Shown piece by piece: positions 22,042-35,480 of a stretch of 64,000 nucleotides of DNA. The notes beneath the pieces were generated by a model. That model ran no database searches. It was given only the letters and a program-made list of their open reading frames with translations, and was not told the DNA's origin. Every line of letters begins with the position of its first letter. The first letter of the stretch is position 1. The position numbers and the translations under genes were made by a program. The stretch comes from Lepidodermella squamata (taxonomy: Eukaryota > Gastrotricha): positions 434,001-498,000 of the forward strand of contig JBLDXI010000021.1 in assembly GCA_047495785.1 (NCBI GenBank), read 5' to 3'.

Positions 22042-24866
22042 TCAAATTTATGTTAGGAGGGTTGATGAGCTCAGAATAATACCTTAGAGACGAAATCGTC
22101 GGGCTGTTTTCGAACAGGTCCCACCCAGTAGGAAAGCGGCCACAAATTCTGAGGATTCGAATCATAGATTGAAATTCTTGATTGATTTCAAATCAAGAAG
22201 ACCACGAAGAGCACAAACAATAATCCATCGAAATTTTTTAACCATTTCTGGAAAATTCATATTGAAGGTAAAATGGGTGGTTTTGCGGGTTTCGAAAATT
22301 GTGGGAAAAGACTAAGATTTTTTCATTTTTCCTCTCCAAGTTTTAAAATGAATTGCAAGCAATTTTCGGGTTTTTTTATTTCGGGCGCTCTTCACATTTT
22401 AATTTTGATACTCAATTGTTATGCAACGTTCTGGCTAGTTTCTAGAGAGCCAAATTCGATTTTATCCAATAACTGGTCACAATATTTGTCCGCATGTCCG
22501 CAATGAGATCTTGGCCCTTCATTTTTTATTCATCGCAACATCGCAACAAAAACGAGTCGTATATTGACTGCGCGCCAATCTAGATTAGTGTATTAAATGG
22601 GGGCAGAAACAATCAGGTATTAACAGACAGACGGAGAAGTGAAAAAATTGTATTGCAAAAGACCAAAGTAATTTTTTTTACTTTTCTAAACTTTCAGATC
22701 GCCTTCGCCATAACCTGTACCGATTGCAGTTGGTCACGGCTATTTGTGAGCAGCGTCGCTGGGTTATCTCGTCGGAAGGATCGGCCTCACCCTCGACAGT
22801 TATCACGCCAGGATGGTTCATCAAGAAAAGAGCAAACCGAATAATTGGCAGAGAGGACGCATGCTTTTACTGCGGCGGCGATCCTAACGCAGCCTGATTG
22901 GGCAGCGGGTTGGTATGACCCGAAAATTCGATGCATGATTATCGGTGAATCGCGAAATTCTTCGATTCGGAGCGGGAACGTTGGCCGTGCTGGTAGCCAT
23001 GTAAGCGGCCGATGGAGCGTGACCCGAGATGATTGCGGCGAGTTAAGCGTGCCGTCGTCCTCGAATGCTGCAAATTCGCCATTGGTTGATAATGAATCGC
23101 ACGATGAAGGCTAAAATGCGCGAAAAATCGAGGCAATTACATTTATTAGATTGAATGTGTGTTTTTGTCCCCACGCATGGAGTTTTACTCACTTTTTTCA
23201 TTTCCGTCGATGAACTCTGATGATGTTTGCGATGCGGTTTTTATGAAAAGTATTTTATGAAAAGCACAGATTTTAGACGGTTTGTGTTCGTGATTCATAT
23301 TGGCGCTGTGACCAATTGTGCACTGAACACATCCTATGGCGTGCGACTCTTCTTGGCGCCACGTGCTTTTTGCACGCATTCGTTTTCCTGCGGCGCTATT
23401 TCACATGACTGAAGCGGTTTTATTGTAACACAAGGTTCGAAAATCAGAAAAATAGCGCAAATAAAAATGCTCGTTATATATTTTTTTCTTCGAATTATTT
23501 GAATAACTCCGTAACCATGAAGAATTTGTTGAACCGGTTTCAGCAGTCTAGTGTTCGGTAAACGTTCCTGAAATTTTCGTTTGAGTGGGAAGAAATGGGG
23601 GGAGGATTTTGGTGGTGAAAATGCGCTTATAGCGATTTTGATGATGGCATTTTTCAGGTTTTGAGGTTGGATGGCATCATCGTGTGAAAAGGCTTTTCCG
23701 GAACAATTGTCTTTGCAGGAATTCGAACTAATTAAGTGCCCTCATCAGGGAAATTTAATTCAACGCCCATAAACAAGTTCTCATTGCCCAACCGAGATCC
23801 GATATGGCTTTTTGAATTTTTTGAGGGATCTGTGCCAACTTAGTAAAGCCACTAGTATCAGATAAAAGTAGCCGTGTAATTTGTTTTTAGGAATCGGTGA
23901 CTTGGATTTGTCACGGAACATCCCTCATCAAACTTGAATCGTCTGGACGTAGTTATCAAAAAAAATTAGAGGCGAAAAATATTGGTCACACTTAATAACG
24001 CTGATATTTTATTTGTATTATTTTTGCCGTTTATTATTTTCGTTCGACGCTGGCTCTTTGATTATTTTACACTCCGTACGTTGATCGATGTTGATCGGTG
24101 AGCAATGCAAGACTCCGCGTAGCCATGGCGATTCGGGTATTATCGACGGCCACATACCGGAGAATAAAATGGTCGTCTCATACTACTTGTATTTTTCAAG
24201 TTTTTTCAGGAAACGAAAAATACTGCGGATTAAGCTTCAAGAAAGCAGTATTCTCAGACGCCTCATACATTTTGGGTATATTATTTGCCTGAAAGTGCCG
24301 GTTCTTCCGCGGAATAAAGTAGGCCATTATTTCGCTTGGCGCCTAGGCGGGAAAAAAATGTGATAATATTTATCCCTGCTGACGTTTTGACGCATAAATG
24401 GCATCTCGCGCCTATAGGCGTTACTCTATTCGATACACACCTAGGCGTATTGAATCTGGAATGAGACCGATTTAAGCGTCATTTCGGATTACGTATTACG
24501 CCCAAATTTCACCAACGAATACCTATTTATTTTCCTTGCAAGAAATATTGCGAAGGCCAAACGGGAGTGAATCGCGAATGTCAATGTCCGGAATTGAATT
24601 CTAATGAGGAAAGTCTTGCCTGATCAAAATTATCAAGCGTGACTTAAATTTGTGTGCACACTCTTTTTTCCATTGTTCGTTGCCAGATTATTTTTTCACG
24701 GAATTTCAACTCATGCGTATAACGTTTTCGCATGGGCTAGCTGCTAACAGGATAGGATAGCAATAAATGATAAGATAACATCCTGTACTGAAAACACGAG
24801 ATAGCCATTGGGTTAAAAGGTCGGTAGTAACATTTATTCGTGCTCACCTACGTTTTTTACGACGAG
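22042..24866. other. Intergenic region upstream of the module-gene cluster
   Basis: Mostly AT-rich with no recognised gene, except the orphan exon candidate at 22698-22897 and a somewhat GC-richer patch up to about 23110. An acceptor-like tract is not obvious before gene A. The likely promoter of gene A should lie in the last few hundred bases but no motif stands out. Confidence 0.4.
22698..22897 (+). other. Possible orphan exon (weak)
   Basis: A good acceptor (TAAACTTTCAG, ends 22697) is followed by an open frame of about 66 codons ending in TGA at 22895-22897. It reads RLRHNLYRLQLVTAICEQRR near the start and DACFYCGGDPNAA at the end. No upstream exon or family was identified. It could be chance, since the opposite strand is also open nearby. 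Confidence 0.2.
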
Positions 24867-27800
24867 ATGGATATTTTTGCGCTAGCTGTTATTCTCTTAG
24901 CTACGGCAGTTAATTCGGCTTTCAGCCAGAAAGTAGCATGCTCTGTCATTGATGACGCGTTATCGAATTATTATGAAGTGTTTCTAGCCAGATACATCGG
25001 TAAAAGGGATGAACACGCTGGAGTGTGGCTGCTCGCCCTATACTGTCGAACCGATAATAATCTCTGCAAGAGCTGTGCCTATGAAGATGCTGGCACGGAA
25101 ATTTTCTGTAAGAGATCGAGAGAATTTTCGATAAAGAATTTGAGCTCCAATTATCTCAGGCTCTGATGCATTCCATCATAATAATAATGGAGAGCTTGGA
25201 TGTAGGAATTTACCCGATTTGATGGTTGACGAGACATACGTTTTCTTCGTTGAGGAAGGCGCTCCTTCGAACCTACGGGAGCCAGGTTTTCTTGGACCGA
25301 TCAGTTACGACGAGTGGGAAGAGGCGTTATCGATTTGCAACATCATTTGCCTTGATGTTAATTGTGAGTTTTTTCCCGATTTTTCTAATAAAAATTGGCC
25401 GAAAATTCTCATAGTTTGCTGCAATGGGATTAACGCTAAGAATGCGACGACGAGTTCATTTCCCACCTCAACAGCAACAAATTCTATTACGGAAGAGATT
25501 ACGGCAGTGACGGAGCGGAATCAGGAGGTTTCATGTCAAGTTGTAGACGACGCGCTTTCGAAAGGGCAACATGTATTTTTGGGCAAATACATTGGTAAAC
25601 GCGAAGGCACATTACGTGATGACGGATGGTGGCTCCTAGTCGAGCCATGCTTCACTGATAATGACCAATGCCAAAGTTGCATTTACAAGGACGGCGACGA
25701 ACCGATGCAAATTTTCTGTTAGTCATCTGAATAATTAGGATAGGCTTTGATAACTTTCTTATATAGGTCCGAATGGCTATAATTCTGGAGCTGGCTGCAA
25801 GGACTTGCCTGATACAATGAATGGAGAGCAGTATATTTTCTTTGTCGCGAAATCATCCGGAATCATTTTGAGGGAGCCGGGTTTTCTTGGACCGATTAGT
25901 TACGCTGAATGGGATGAGACAATATCGACATGCGAAAATTTCAACTGCACGAATGTTTCATGTAAGAATTTTCCGATCAAGTGAAATCGAGACATTATAA
26001 GGTTATTACAGTCTGCTGCATTGGGAACAAAAACTCTACGACCACGAAAATGACGACTAGCAATCCTACAACAATTGAGACCACAACTCTATTGACTACT
26101 ACTCAAGATTTTTGCGGCGAAATCTGCGATAGCAATTGCTTTTCGGATCGGTACAACAACGCCGATGAAGTTTTCTTAGCGAAAGTTACGGGCACGAATT
26201 ACGTTGACGTGCAATGTTACATGAAAAGCCGCAACAGCAATCCTCAACAAGCGCTTGCCTTCACTATTACAGGTACTGAGTTATAATCATCGGATGAACC
26301 ATTTTCACCAATTTAATCCTAATAGGCTTTTGTGGAAATCAGACATCTTTATCTATCGGTTATACCTATCTGATTTTCGCGAAATTGGCCACTCCTAAAC
26401 CGATGTTCATCAAAATGACATCGCAGGCCATTTTGATCGAGACAACGGAAGCTTGGCATCGGGCTGAAGGTTTCTGTGGTTTTTCAGGACCAACTATAAC
26501 CAACCAACACTATCCAGTTTCACGTAATTACAAACACTTTAATGCAAACATTGAAGTCAACTTATTTTACCAACTTCATAAGCATTTTGCTGCGAGAAGC
26601 CACAGCCGGACTGCCACGGTTGGACTGTTCAGGAAATCGAACAGGCTAATCAAATAACGACTCCGGTTCCGATGACTACCCAACAACCTGACAACAGTTG
26701 CGTCGAACAATCTTGCCCGTATGAGTTTTGCGACAGCGAATGTCTCAAATTACGCATGGACAACTCCGATGCAGGTAAACTCGATCTATCGCTAAATCTT
26801 TCAGTAAAATTATGATTTCAGTAATTTGGGGCGAGCACATTGCTTTGCCAGGCTATGATGACCCGTCAATGATCAACGTTTACTGCTATTTGAAAAGGCC
26901 CACGGACGGAAAGCTCGATGATGGTACTGTTTTTGCCAATGGTATAACGTTTGATTACTCATCGTTCCGACTTGCATTGAAAATAACTGTTTGAAAAGGC
27001 CCTCCGGATGTGGGAACACGATGCACTCTTGACGAAATGTCAGTTCCATCGTCGGGGCAGTTTATGTTTTTCTTAAACGAAACCGAAAAAGGCCAACTTC
27101 GACCTTATTATCGGATGATTGCTCGGCCCATTCCAGTTTCGTCTTACGTCTCATGGCGACATCTCACGAGCTACGTTGGGGTTAACATGGAAACACCTAA
27201 CGGTTTGAAACCGCCGTATCCACCATGTAAAAGCTTCAACTTAGCGACTCGATATTGTTAATTGCTATTTTTCCGCAGTTGGCGATTGCACGAGAAATGC
27301 GTTCAACACTTTATACGACGTGAAACTTTCGAAATTGGTAGAATTGAACAGCGTACCTTGTCCTGGTGCCGCACAAAGTCTTGCTGTTAGGTTTAGCGGA
27401 GTTTCAGCCGAATCGGGCCGCATAGTTGTAAAGGCAAATTCAACGCCAAGAGGGCCGTACCAAAACTTGATCAATTTTTGCGCGATCAATCTTGATGCAC
27501 CAGGGAATCAAGGTAGTTTGGATGTACGGTTGGACAATAGCAGCTGCTTGTACAACGAAGAATTTTGGGCTGGAGATATTGCAGTTTCGCTGGATCCTGA
27601 TACGAAAACGGGTTCAAATGTTTATCTCCCGGCGAGCCAGCCGATTCAGTTTCCAAGTAACGACTCTTGGCTGGCGATAACTCAACTGTGTATTCTATCT
27701 GGATTTTCAATGTCTGGGCCCAATTGCGTGCCGTGGAACCCCTCGCCGGATCAAGGCTGCTTTATGGACTTGATGGAAGCTGAAGTTTCGACACCCGGTT

Positions 27801-30067
27801 TCAGCATTCAAGCGAAACGTATGTTCTTAATTCCCCCTTTTTGCCATGATCGATAATATCGAATAGGTCGCAATTGTCCGAGCATAAACCAAGATTCCTT
27901 TCTTCAGCGAGCTGACAAATCTTTCCGGGTTATATTTGGCAGAGTCAAGGCTATCAATTACCAGGCTCGAGATATAACTTTCATCCCGGACTGCACAATA
28001 AGATCTGAAACCCAGCCATTACTTGACGAGTTTCACGCCTACGGTACTTTGAAAAAGCTGAAAGCTGAGTTTCCCAACCTTTTGTTTCTTTCAGTTTCTG
28101 GCGATTTAGACGGATGTTTCTCATTTAACAACGATACCATTGAAAATAACAAGACTTTAATTATATTCCTCGACAAAAACAACTACATGACTCAGCGTGA
28201 GATTCTGATTGAGGATTTCAATCAACTCGGATGGTTTGCTAGTACTTGCGGCAGTCTATTGACCGGTTGCAAACCTAAGCTGGACCCTCGTGAGGGTTGC
28301 TATCCGGATCTAAGCATTTCTGAAGTCATGAAGAACCCTGTCAACCCTGCGAATCTTCCCCAGATCGTATATCCTACCTGTTGTAAAGGTCTGACTAGCA
28401 CTTTTACAGCTGAAGTGTTCACCAAAGCTGATCAAATCGTTTGGGCGACTATCGATACGATGATGACAGCGACGATGCCTAATCTAACTGCAGGAGGGAA
28501 TCGCTTGATTGGTGTCAGCTTGATAGCCAGATGTTACATGAAAAAAGTGGTGGAAACAACCCAATCCATTGCAGCGATGGGTAAAACATGAAAAAATTAC
28601 GAACAATGCGCAATGAATTTGTTCCTTTTCAGTGAACTTGACATCTCTCACTACGCCACTGCACGTTGGGATTGACTACATCTTTGTTCTAAAGCGAATT
28701 CAGAACAATCCGTGGAAGAATGTTGTTTATGAGATCATGACTACACCCTTGACGGCTTCTAAACCTGTTTGGAATCAATTATGCTCGACTTGTGGGATCA
28801 ATCCTGTTTCAAAATCCAGTGATGTTTTGTCAGGAAACGGGGATGATAACCGTTGCGGAGGAGCTTTGTCTTGCTCCAAAATCTCGTCTAGCTCTTCGAA
28901 GGATTGTTTAAAATATTTGGATCTTAGCGATGAAAAAACAGTTTGCAAGTCGAAAGACAATGACTTTGCCCAACGAATCAGAGCCGCTACAGATAATACA
29001 GCAGTTATTTTCGGGGAAATTCAAAGCGTTAATGACCAAGAGGAGGTTCCAATAGAATTGGTCGCGCGAAAAAGCTTGCTTACGGCATTCCCTTTGTCGA
29101 ACATCAGCCATCGCGCTACTCAGAGAGTTCTCTTCAGATCAATTTGCCAAATTTCAGGCCAAACGAAGCCTTCAACCAGCCTTGTTCACTTTAACTGTAA
29201 TTCTTCACAAATTGTCCGTCTTATACTTCTTTATAGCTTTTGTTTTCGAAAGATTATGAAGCTGAGTGCTTCCACGATCGAGATGTCGACTTTAAGATTG
29301 GAGATAAATTCTTGGTGTTCATCAATGCGCAAGTTGACATTCTTACATCGGCTCCGATTCCCCTGCATGACGACGGCCTTTCGATGGTAGCTAAAAGTTG
29401 CGCAATTGACCCTCCACCTTTTGCACTCTTCGAAGGGGATGGCAATGATCAATACGAAGAAGCGTGCCCACAAATAGCCCTCCCGCCAAAGCTATGTAAC
29501 AGCTCGTTACTAGTGAGAGATATCAGGATACCCCCTGTTCAACCTGATGGTTACACAGTGCAATGGTGGGGCGCGACTCTGATAGCAGTCGCTTGCTTAG
29601 TTGGTCTGATATCGGCAATTGTGATTGTCAGAAAGATGAGCAAGAGAAGGGTCATGGCTCTCAGTAACCGGAACGCAGAGGCTCGAGTTGTTCAACCATT
29701 AGGCGCTCATCTTTTTGATCAAGACTATTTATCGATAAATAGATCGGCGCCTAGTAGCGGTATGTCAATAAACACTGGTGACATAGATGAATTTGTGGGC
29801 ATGGACTCGATTCGGAGGCCTTGGTCAGCGAATGACGACGAGTCTAGTCGGGCGAGATTGATTCCAGCTGCGAGTTCTCAAACTACGGCTGCAAACAGCG
29901 AATCGCCAAGTCCCTCTAATCAACTGGAGGCGCTCGCTGGCCCGAGTGCGAAATCGACATCCTCTCGTGCGAAACGGATTAGCAAAAAACAAAGCGAACA
30001 AATGCTGAGGCAGCTGGCGGAATCACCGGGCAGTCTTGACTTCGGAACTGAAGATCTAGTCTCTTAA
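24867..30067 (+). CDS. Module gene A: type I membrane protein with 8 Cys-rich NTR-like modules (1507 aa)
   Basis: Model: join(24867..25107, 25160..25363, 25415..25717, 25767..25961, 26012..26272, 26326..26523, 26583..26774, 26822..26941, 26999..27226, 27279..27818, 27867..28043, 28095..28580, 28633..29196, 29253..30067). All 13 introns are phase 1. A signal peptide (MDIFALAVILLATAVNSAFS) is followed by eight repeats. Each has a first half with A/DxVFLAKVTG-like strands (VFLARYIG, VFLGKYIG, VFLAKVTG, VIWGEH, VIFGRVKAINY, QIVWATID, AVIFGEI) and a second half with a YVFFV/YIFFV/FMFFL strand, then W..I...C. Thr-rich linkers separate early modules. A TM helix lies at about 1341-1362 with a tail of about 145 residues. 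The strand pattern and paired cysteines resemble NTR domains (netrin/TIMP), an inference by eye. Ligand and role unknown. Confidence 0.85.
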
Positions 30068-30380
30068 CTGATTTTATATTCATGAACCTGATTTCATCGA
30101 AATAAACTAGTAATTTCAAGTTGTTTTGAAAATTCACAAAAATTGATATGCAGTCATAGTATTGTACAGTGGCAGGGTGTATAATGTTGTTGTAAGTGTG
30201 TACATTTAATCGTACAATTCGACCGTGACGCAGAGGTCACGCTTTGATAAGATAAAAAAACTACAGTAGGTAATGGATGCTAGTGATGGCCTCAACTGAA
30301 CCATAGATACCCCTGCGAACTTTTTGCCTGCGCAGACAATATCATTCCTGTCCAATTTTTCTATGTGATTTCACACGGAA

Positions 30381-33300
30381 ATGCTGGCGCAAAACTTGCT
30401 TTTAATATTTACTTGTTCATGCCTGGCTTCTCAAACTGCCGTACTAGCTGATCCTAATCCATATGATTGCATTACCCCGACTTGTGACGTGCTTAAAGCG
30501 GCAGCGGGAAAAGGCGAAGAGATTTACCTAGCAAAGCTACTTGGCATGCAGAAAAATGGAATTCGAGACGGAGGCTGGCATGTTACGGTTGGTAGATGTG
30601 ATCCATCGAATTGCACCGATTGCAAGTACCGGAATAATGAGACTCATTTCTGTAAAATATTTTGCTTCAACAACGTCATCGTAGCATTAAATTGATTTAT
30701 TTCCAGGCCCAGACCAGGTTTGCAAAAAACACGCACCTGAAACAGCTATTGGTAAAAACTGGGTATGGTTCATGGGTGCTGGGTTCGAGAATTACGAAAT
30801 CGTCGATTTCGGAGGTCCATGTTCGGTGCCGAAATGGCATTCAAAGCTGCTCTCAGAGTGTTCGCTTTACTGCACTGCGGGGTCATGTGAGACTATGGTA
30901 CAGGAAATTTAAATGAGGCATGTACATTTTCCCTTTTCTATACAGTTTGCTGCGCAGGGGACTCACTTCCCACGACTGAGGCTGCGACTACTACGACCCC
31001 AGTTGTCACAACCCAATATGATCCTTGTTTACATTCCGATTCTTGCAACAGCACATGTTTCCAGCAACGATTTAATGATGTTAACACCGATGAAGGTTCG
31101 ATTTGTAAAGGAATGATTGAGATACCGAAATTAAGGACCATGAAAAGTTTTTCTCGGTGAACCAAACAGCTTTTCCGGCAAAGATGTCAAAGCCTATTGT
31201 TGGCTAAAAGCTCCGACAGAGGGCTTTCAGTCTTCTACAGTCAGCATAGGTGAGTTGTAAAAAATGGCGTGCACTTGCCAAGGATTGATTCTCTGTTTGT
31301 TTGTTGTTGTTCTTGTTTGTTTCTGTTGTTTTCAGATTACGGAGAAAATTGCGGTGGAAATGTGATAAATCCTCCAACCCCTGATGGCAGTCTTTTCTTG
31401 TATTTCGTGAGACCAGACAAAGTGTTCCCAAAGCCAATCAACAAGGTGTTAACCGCTGTTCCAATACAAATCTCATCTCTAGAAGCCTGGCAACTAGCTA
31501 CAAGCTACTGCAGCGTTGAAAGATCTGTCCTAACGCAGAGCGTCATTTTGCCATGTGAGACATGACTTCTTTAATTAGCGAAGATTTCGATTAACCGTAA
31601 TTTCCCAGCGTTCTGTTGCAATTATTTTAACGGCAGCAGTTGCGCGACCAATATATCTGTTAGCGACATTGAAACAGATAATAGTTTAACGACTCCTGTA
31701 TCGCCTGATGGGCAGTGTAGCGAAGAAACATGCCCGTTTCAATCATGTGACAGTGATTGCATTGCCGCGAGGTTTGACGCTGCTACCGATGGCAAGTTAA
31801 CATTATTTCTCGATTTCACGAATTATTCTTGTTTTTCGCAGTGTTTTGGGGTGAAAATCTTAGTGATGGAGTTGAAGTTACCGTTTACTGCTGGCTAGTT
31901 CGGAGCAAGTTGAATGTTGGCGGAAAGGCCATAATAAACGGTTTTATTCGCAAAATTCGAAATCATTGAAAATAATATTTTTATTTAATGCAGGTGATCC
32001 TGTTGTTGACACGCGATGTACCAAACAGCAAATGGCGGTGCCACCGAAAGGCTCGGGCTTGTATTTGTTTTTCGTGCAGTCTACTGCTCCAAATATTTCT
32101 CCTGAATATGCAATGGTTGCGAGACCAGTTCCACTGACAAGTTTAGCAGAATTTTCGAAGATTTCAATTTATTTTAATAATTTTAGGCTACGTTGCTTGG
32201 TCTCACGTAACCCGGCTGACGAAGCTGATTTATCCGATTCCTCCCGGAACGAATCCCACTCTTCCATGTATAAGCTTTTGGAAATTTATTTGAAAAAAAT
32301 GTAATCTGACGGATTATGTTTACAGTTGGAGTTTGTGCGATGAGTACTGATAACCCCTTGGACGACATAAAAGTGGCCGACTTGGTTGCAATGAATTCAA
32401 TACCTTGCCCCGAAGTTGCCGACAGTTTAGCAATCAGATTCGGGGAGATTATGCAAAACTCCGATCGGTATGCCATAGTAGATTCAGACATCATCACTGC
32501 ATCGCGAGAGGGCAGATTCACCTTGCAAGACTACTGCGTTTTAAATCCGATAGCCGGATTGAGTGGAGGAAGCGGGCAAGTGATGGTCCTACCGCCAGAT
32601 CAGAACGCTTGCTTCAGTATGGATGAGATTCTGGATAGTACTCATTTTGTAATAGCAATTAAAAAGCCCTTCGTCAGTGGGCTGACAGCTGGGAGCCAGT
32701 CTCTGTTAAAGCCGAACGCTACAGAAGGCTGGAAAGCAATCACTAACATGTGTATGTTGCAGCGATTTTCAATCGAAGGAGACCCATGTATTACCGCACC
32801 GATTGACACATGCTTCTTCGACTTGTCGAAAAAAGATCTCGAAACTCCAGGTTTCAACTTTGAGAAAACTTGTAAGTAAACTGAACCTTTTTCAGCTTGC
32901 TTGATGTGCTTTTGATTCTAGTGGGAAAATGCAAGGACATCAAACCTGATTCCTTTGCAATGCGAGCAAAAAGTTCGTCCCATATCATTTACGGCAGGGT
33001 TACAAAAATCAACTACGCTGGTCGAAACTTTTCCTTCTCGCCAAGTTGCACATTAAAATCAGTCGATTTATCACCGATTAATGATGAAATAGTTGTGTCT
33101 GGTAAGCTTTATTCCTTAATGCCCTCATCGCCTCACGCTTGCTCATAGTTCCAGCCCATTATGATGGATGTTTCGCTATTGGCGGCAAAACAACTTCAAT
33201 CAACAGCACTTTCATTTTGTTCCTGACTCGGCAAGATCGCAATTTTGTCTTGTCTATGCAGGAAATTCATATAAATGGCTCTGAGGCATTGCAGCTTTTC

Positions 33301-35170
33301 GCTAGCAAGTGTGATACTTTGGTTAACAGTTGTAGCCAGAAAGTGGATCCTCGCGTTGGTTGCTATCCTGACCTGAGCGTGTCTTCAGTTTTAACGAATC
33401 CCGACAACCCGGGAAATCTGCCCCCATTGGAGGACCCGACATGTTGCTCTGGTATTGATCCGAAATTCTCAAAGGCATTGTTTGACCAAGCTGACCAGAT
33501 CGTTTGGGGTACTATCGATAGTATGGGCAGTCTAACTCCACCTAACGCATCCAAAAATGGAGACCGTCTTATAGCAGTGAGCCTGGAAGCTGATTGTTTC
33601 ATGAAGGACATTTCGCCATCAGATTCACAGTCTATGTCTGCATTAAGTACATTACATACTTCTTCGTAATGATAACCTTCCTGATACTTGTTGTACTTCA
33701 CAGTGAATCTCGGGTCGCTCATCCAACCGGTCCACACCGGGGTCGATTACCTATTCGCGCTCCGGCTCATCAAAAACAACCCTTGGAAGGAAATACCGTA
33801 TGAAATAATCGCCCCTCCAATTCCCGCGACACTGTTTCTCTGGCAATCGCTTTGTTCTGTCTGCGGCATCAATCCGGTAAATAAAACGTATCCAGATGGC
33901 ATGGATGGTGGCCGATGTGGTGGTCCTTTGTCTTGTTACGATTTCGCGCAATCTAATAACTGCACTATCGAGGTCGACTTACGCGACAAAAATGCATCCT
34001 GTATCGGCGCATCCGATGACTTCAGCGAACGAGTGGAAACTGTCACAGAAGGCTCCGCTGTCATTTATGGCCAGGTAACGTCTACAAGCAATGCCCTGCA
34101 ACCCGCTGATTCTCCAGAGCGTAAGGTTAAGTTACGAACAGCTTTCCCGCTCAATCAATGGATTCGCGCATCTCAAAACGTTGTTTTCGAACCGATTTGT
34201 CAAATTTCCGGTCAATCAAAGCCGTCTACTTCAACCATTTATTTTTCATGTATACCTGACTAATTTAATGAAAAATATGCTTAATTGTTATTTTCCTGCA
34301 GATTTTGCTACTGATTGCTTTTTTGATGACGAAAACCTCTTGAAAACCGGCGACAGCTACCTGATCTTCTTGAACCCACACACAAGTATTATGACGGCAG
34401 CTCCAATCTCCATCGATGACAACGGCATTACGGTAGTAGCGCAAAGTTGCGCCATTCTACCACCTCCCTTCCCAATATTTGCCATCGACAAGGCTGATTA
34501 TTACGAAAACATTTGCCCTAGTATTCCGCAATCTCCGAAAATATGCAACAACTCAATCAGTGTGGCGAGTATCACAAGAAAATCACCGGATGTAGCATCA
34601 TGGGAAATGCCCGTGTGGCTTATTGTGGTCATAGTGATTGGCGGTATTGTGTTTGTTGCAATCATAGCGTTTGCTATGCTTCGTTTTGCGTTTATGGGAC
34701 CAATTGAGCCGGCTGCCGCCGCGACGCATGGAACTATTTCAAATCAATCTAACCGGTTACCAAGTCGAAATGTCCGACATACTCCTTTGAGCATGGTTGA
34801 CATGGATGATGTTGATGTAACTCCTCGGCGCCATCGCAGGTTGAGTCACAGGAGTTTAACTGTTGCTGCAGAATTCGGTACCGATGCAACATATAGCCCG
34901 TTACCACCACCTCGCCGTCCTCGATCAGTAACAGGTGATCGTGAGGCTCTATTGGCGAAAATGAGGAACGCAGAGGAGGAAACAACGTCCTTATCGTCTC
35001 TTCCTATAAACATAGAGAGGCGTAGCTCATTGTCTGCATCGGTGTCTTCTCTACCGGTGACGAGAACGCAGCCAATCAACATTCTTGCCCAGATCGCCCA
35101 ATCACCTGACGGCGATGATGATTTCGGCGTTCTCGACCTGCTGGGTATAAATAACAGTAGCGAACGGTAG
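30381..35170 (+). CDS. Module gene B: type I membrane protein with 7 Cys-rich NTR-like modules (1356 aa)
   Basis: Model: join(30381..30651, 30707..30886, 30946..31095, 31148..31249, 31336..31554, 31609..31791, 31842..31940, 31994..32140, 32187..32267, 32326..32871, 32922..33101, 33149..33646, 33704..34249, 34302..35170). All introns are phase 1. Intron 6 (31792-31841) starts with GC (GATG|GCAAGT...CGCAG), forced by the match to the other genes (VFWGEN). A signal peptide (MLAQNLLLIFTCSCLASQTA) precedes seven modules, and a TM helix lies at about 1172-1196. The C-terminal half aligns exon for exon with gene A (HVGIDYIFVLKRIQNNPWK versus HTGVDYLFALRLIKNNPWK; QISGQTKPSTS versus QISGQSKPSTS). The tail ends with a motif shared with A. 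It begins 313 bp after A, a tandem duplicate. Function unknown. Confidence 0.85.
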
Positions 35171-35480
35171 CAAATGTTATTTTGTGCTTCGCTAAAAATC
35201 ATTAAATTTTCATGAAGCGCTCTCTCGTGATTAAAACAGCGCGAACATAGGTCTCGCTTTTGTGAAAGGAAAGTCTTACTATAATGTGCGAACACAATTT
35301 GTGTAGAATAAATAAACAACCCACTCTATAATGCCCCGGTGTGGACAAGCCGTAAACAACAAATCACCTTGAATAGAATAAATTTGCCGCCCCTTTTTAG
35401 CAGCGAGCCATTGTTCTGTGCCCACCGCAAGCAGGCTCAAACATCAACATTTTCAATAGAGTCGCAGACTAATTTCTTAA

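Noticed and set aside
22845-23114. Open frames on both strands at about 22.85-23.13 kb
   Set aside because: Overlapping frames on opposite strands in a GC-richer patch; neither shows a domain or a splice partner.
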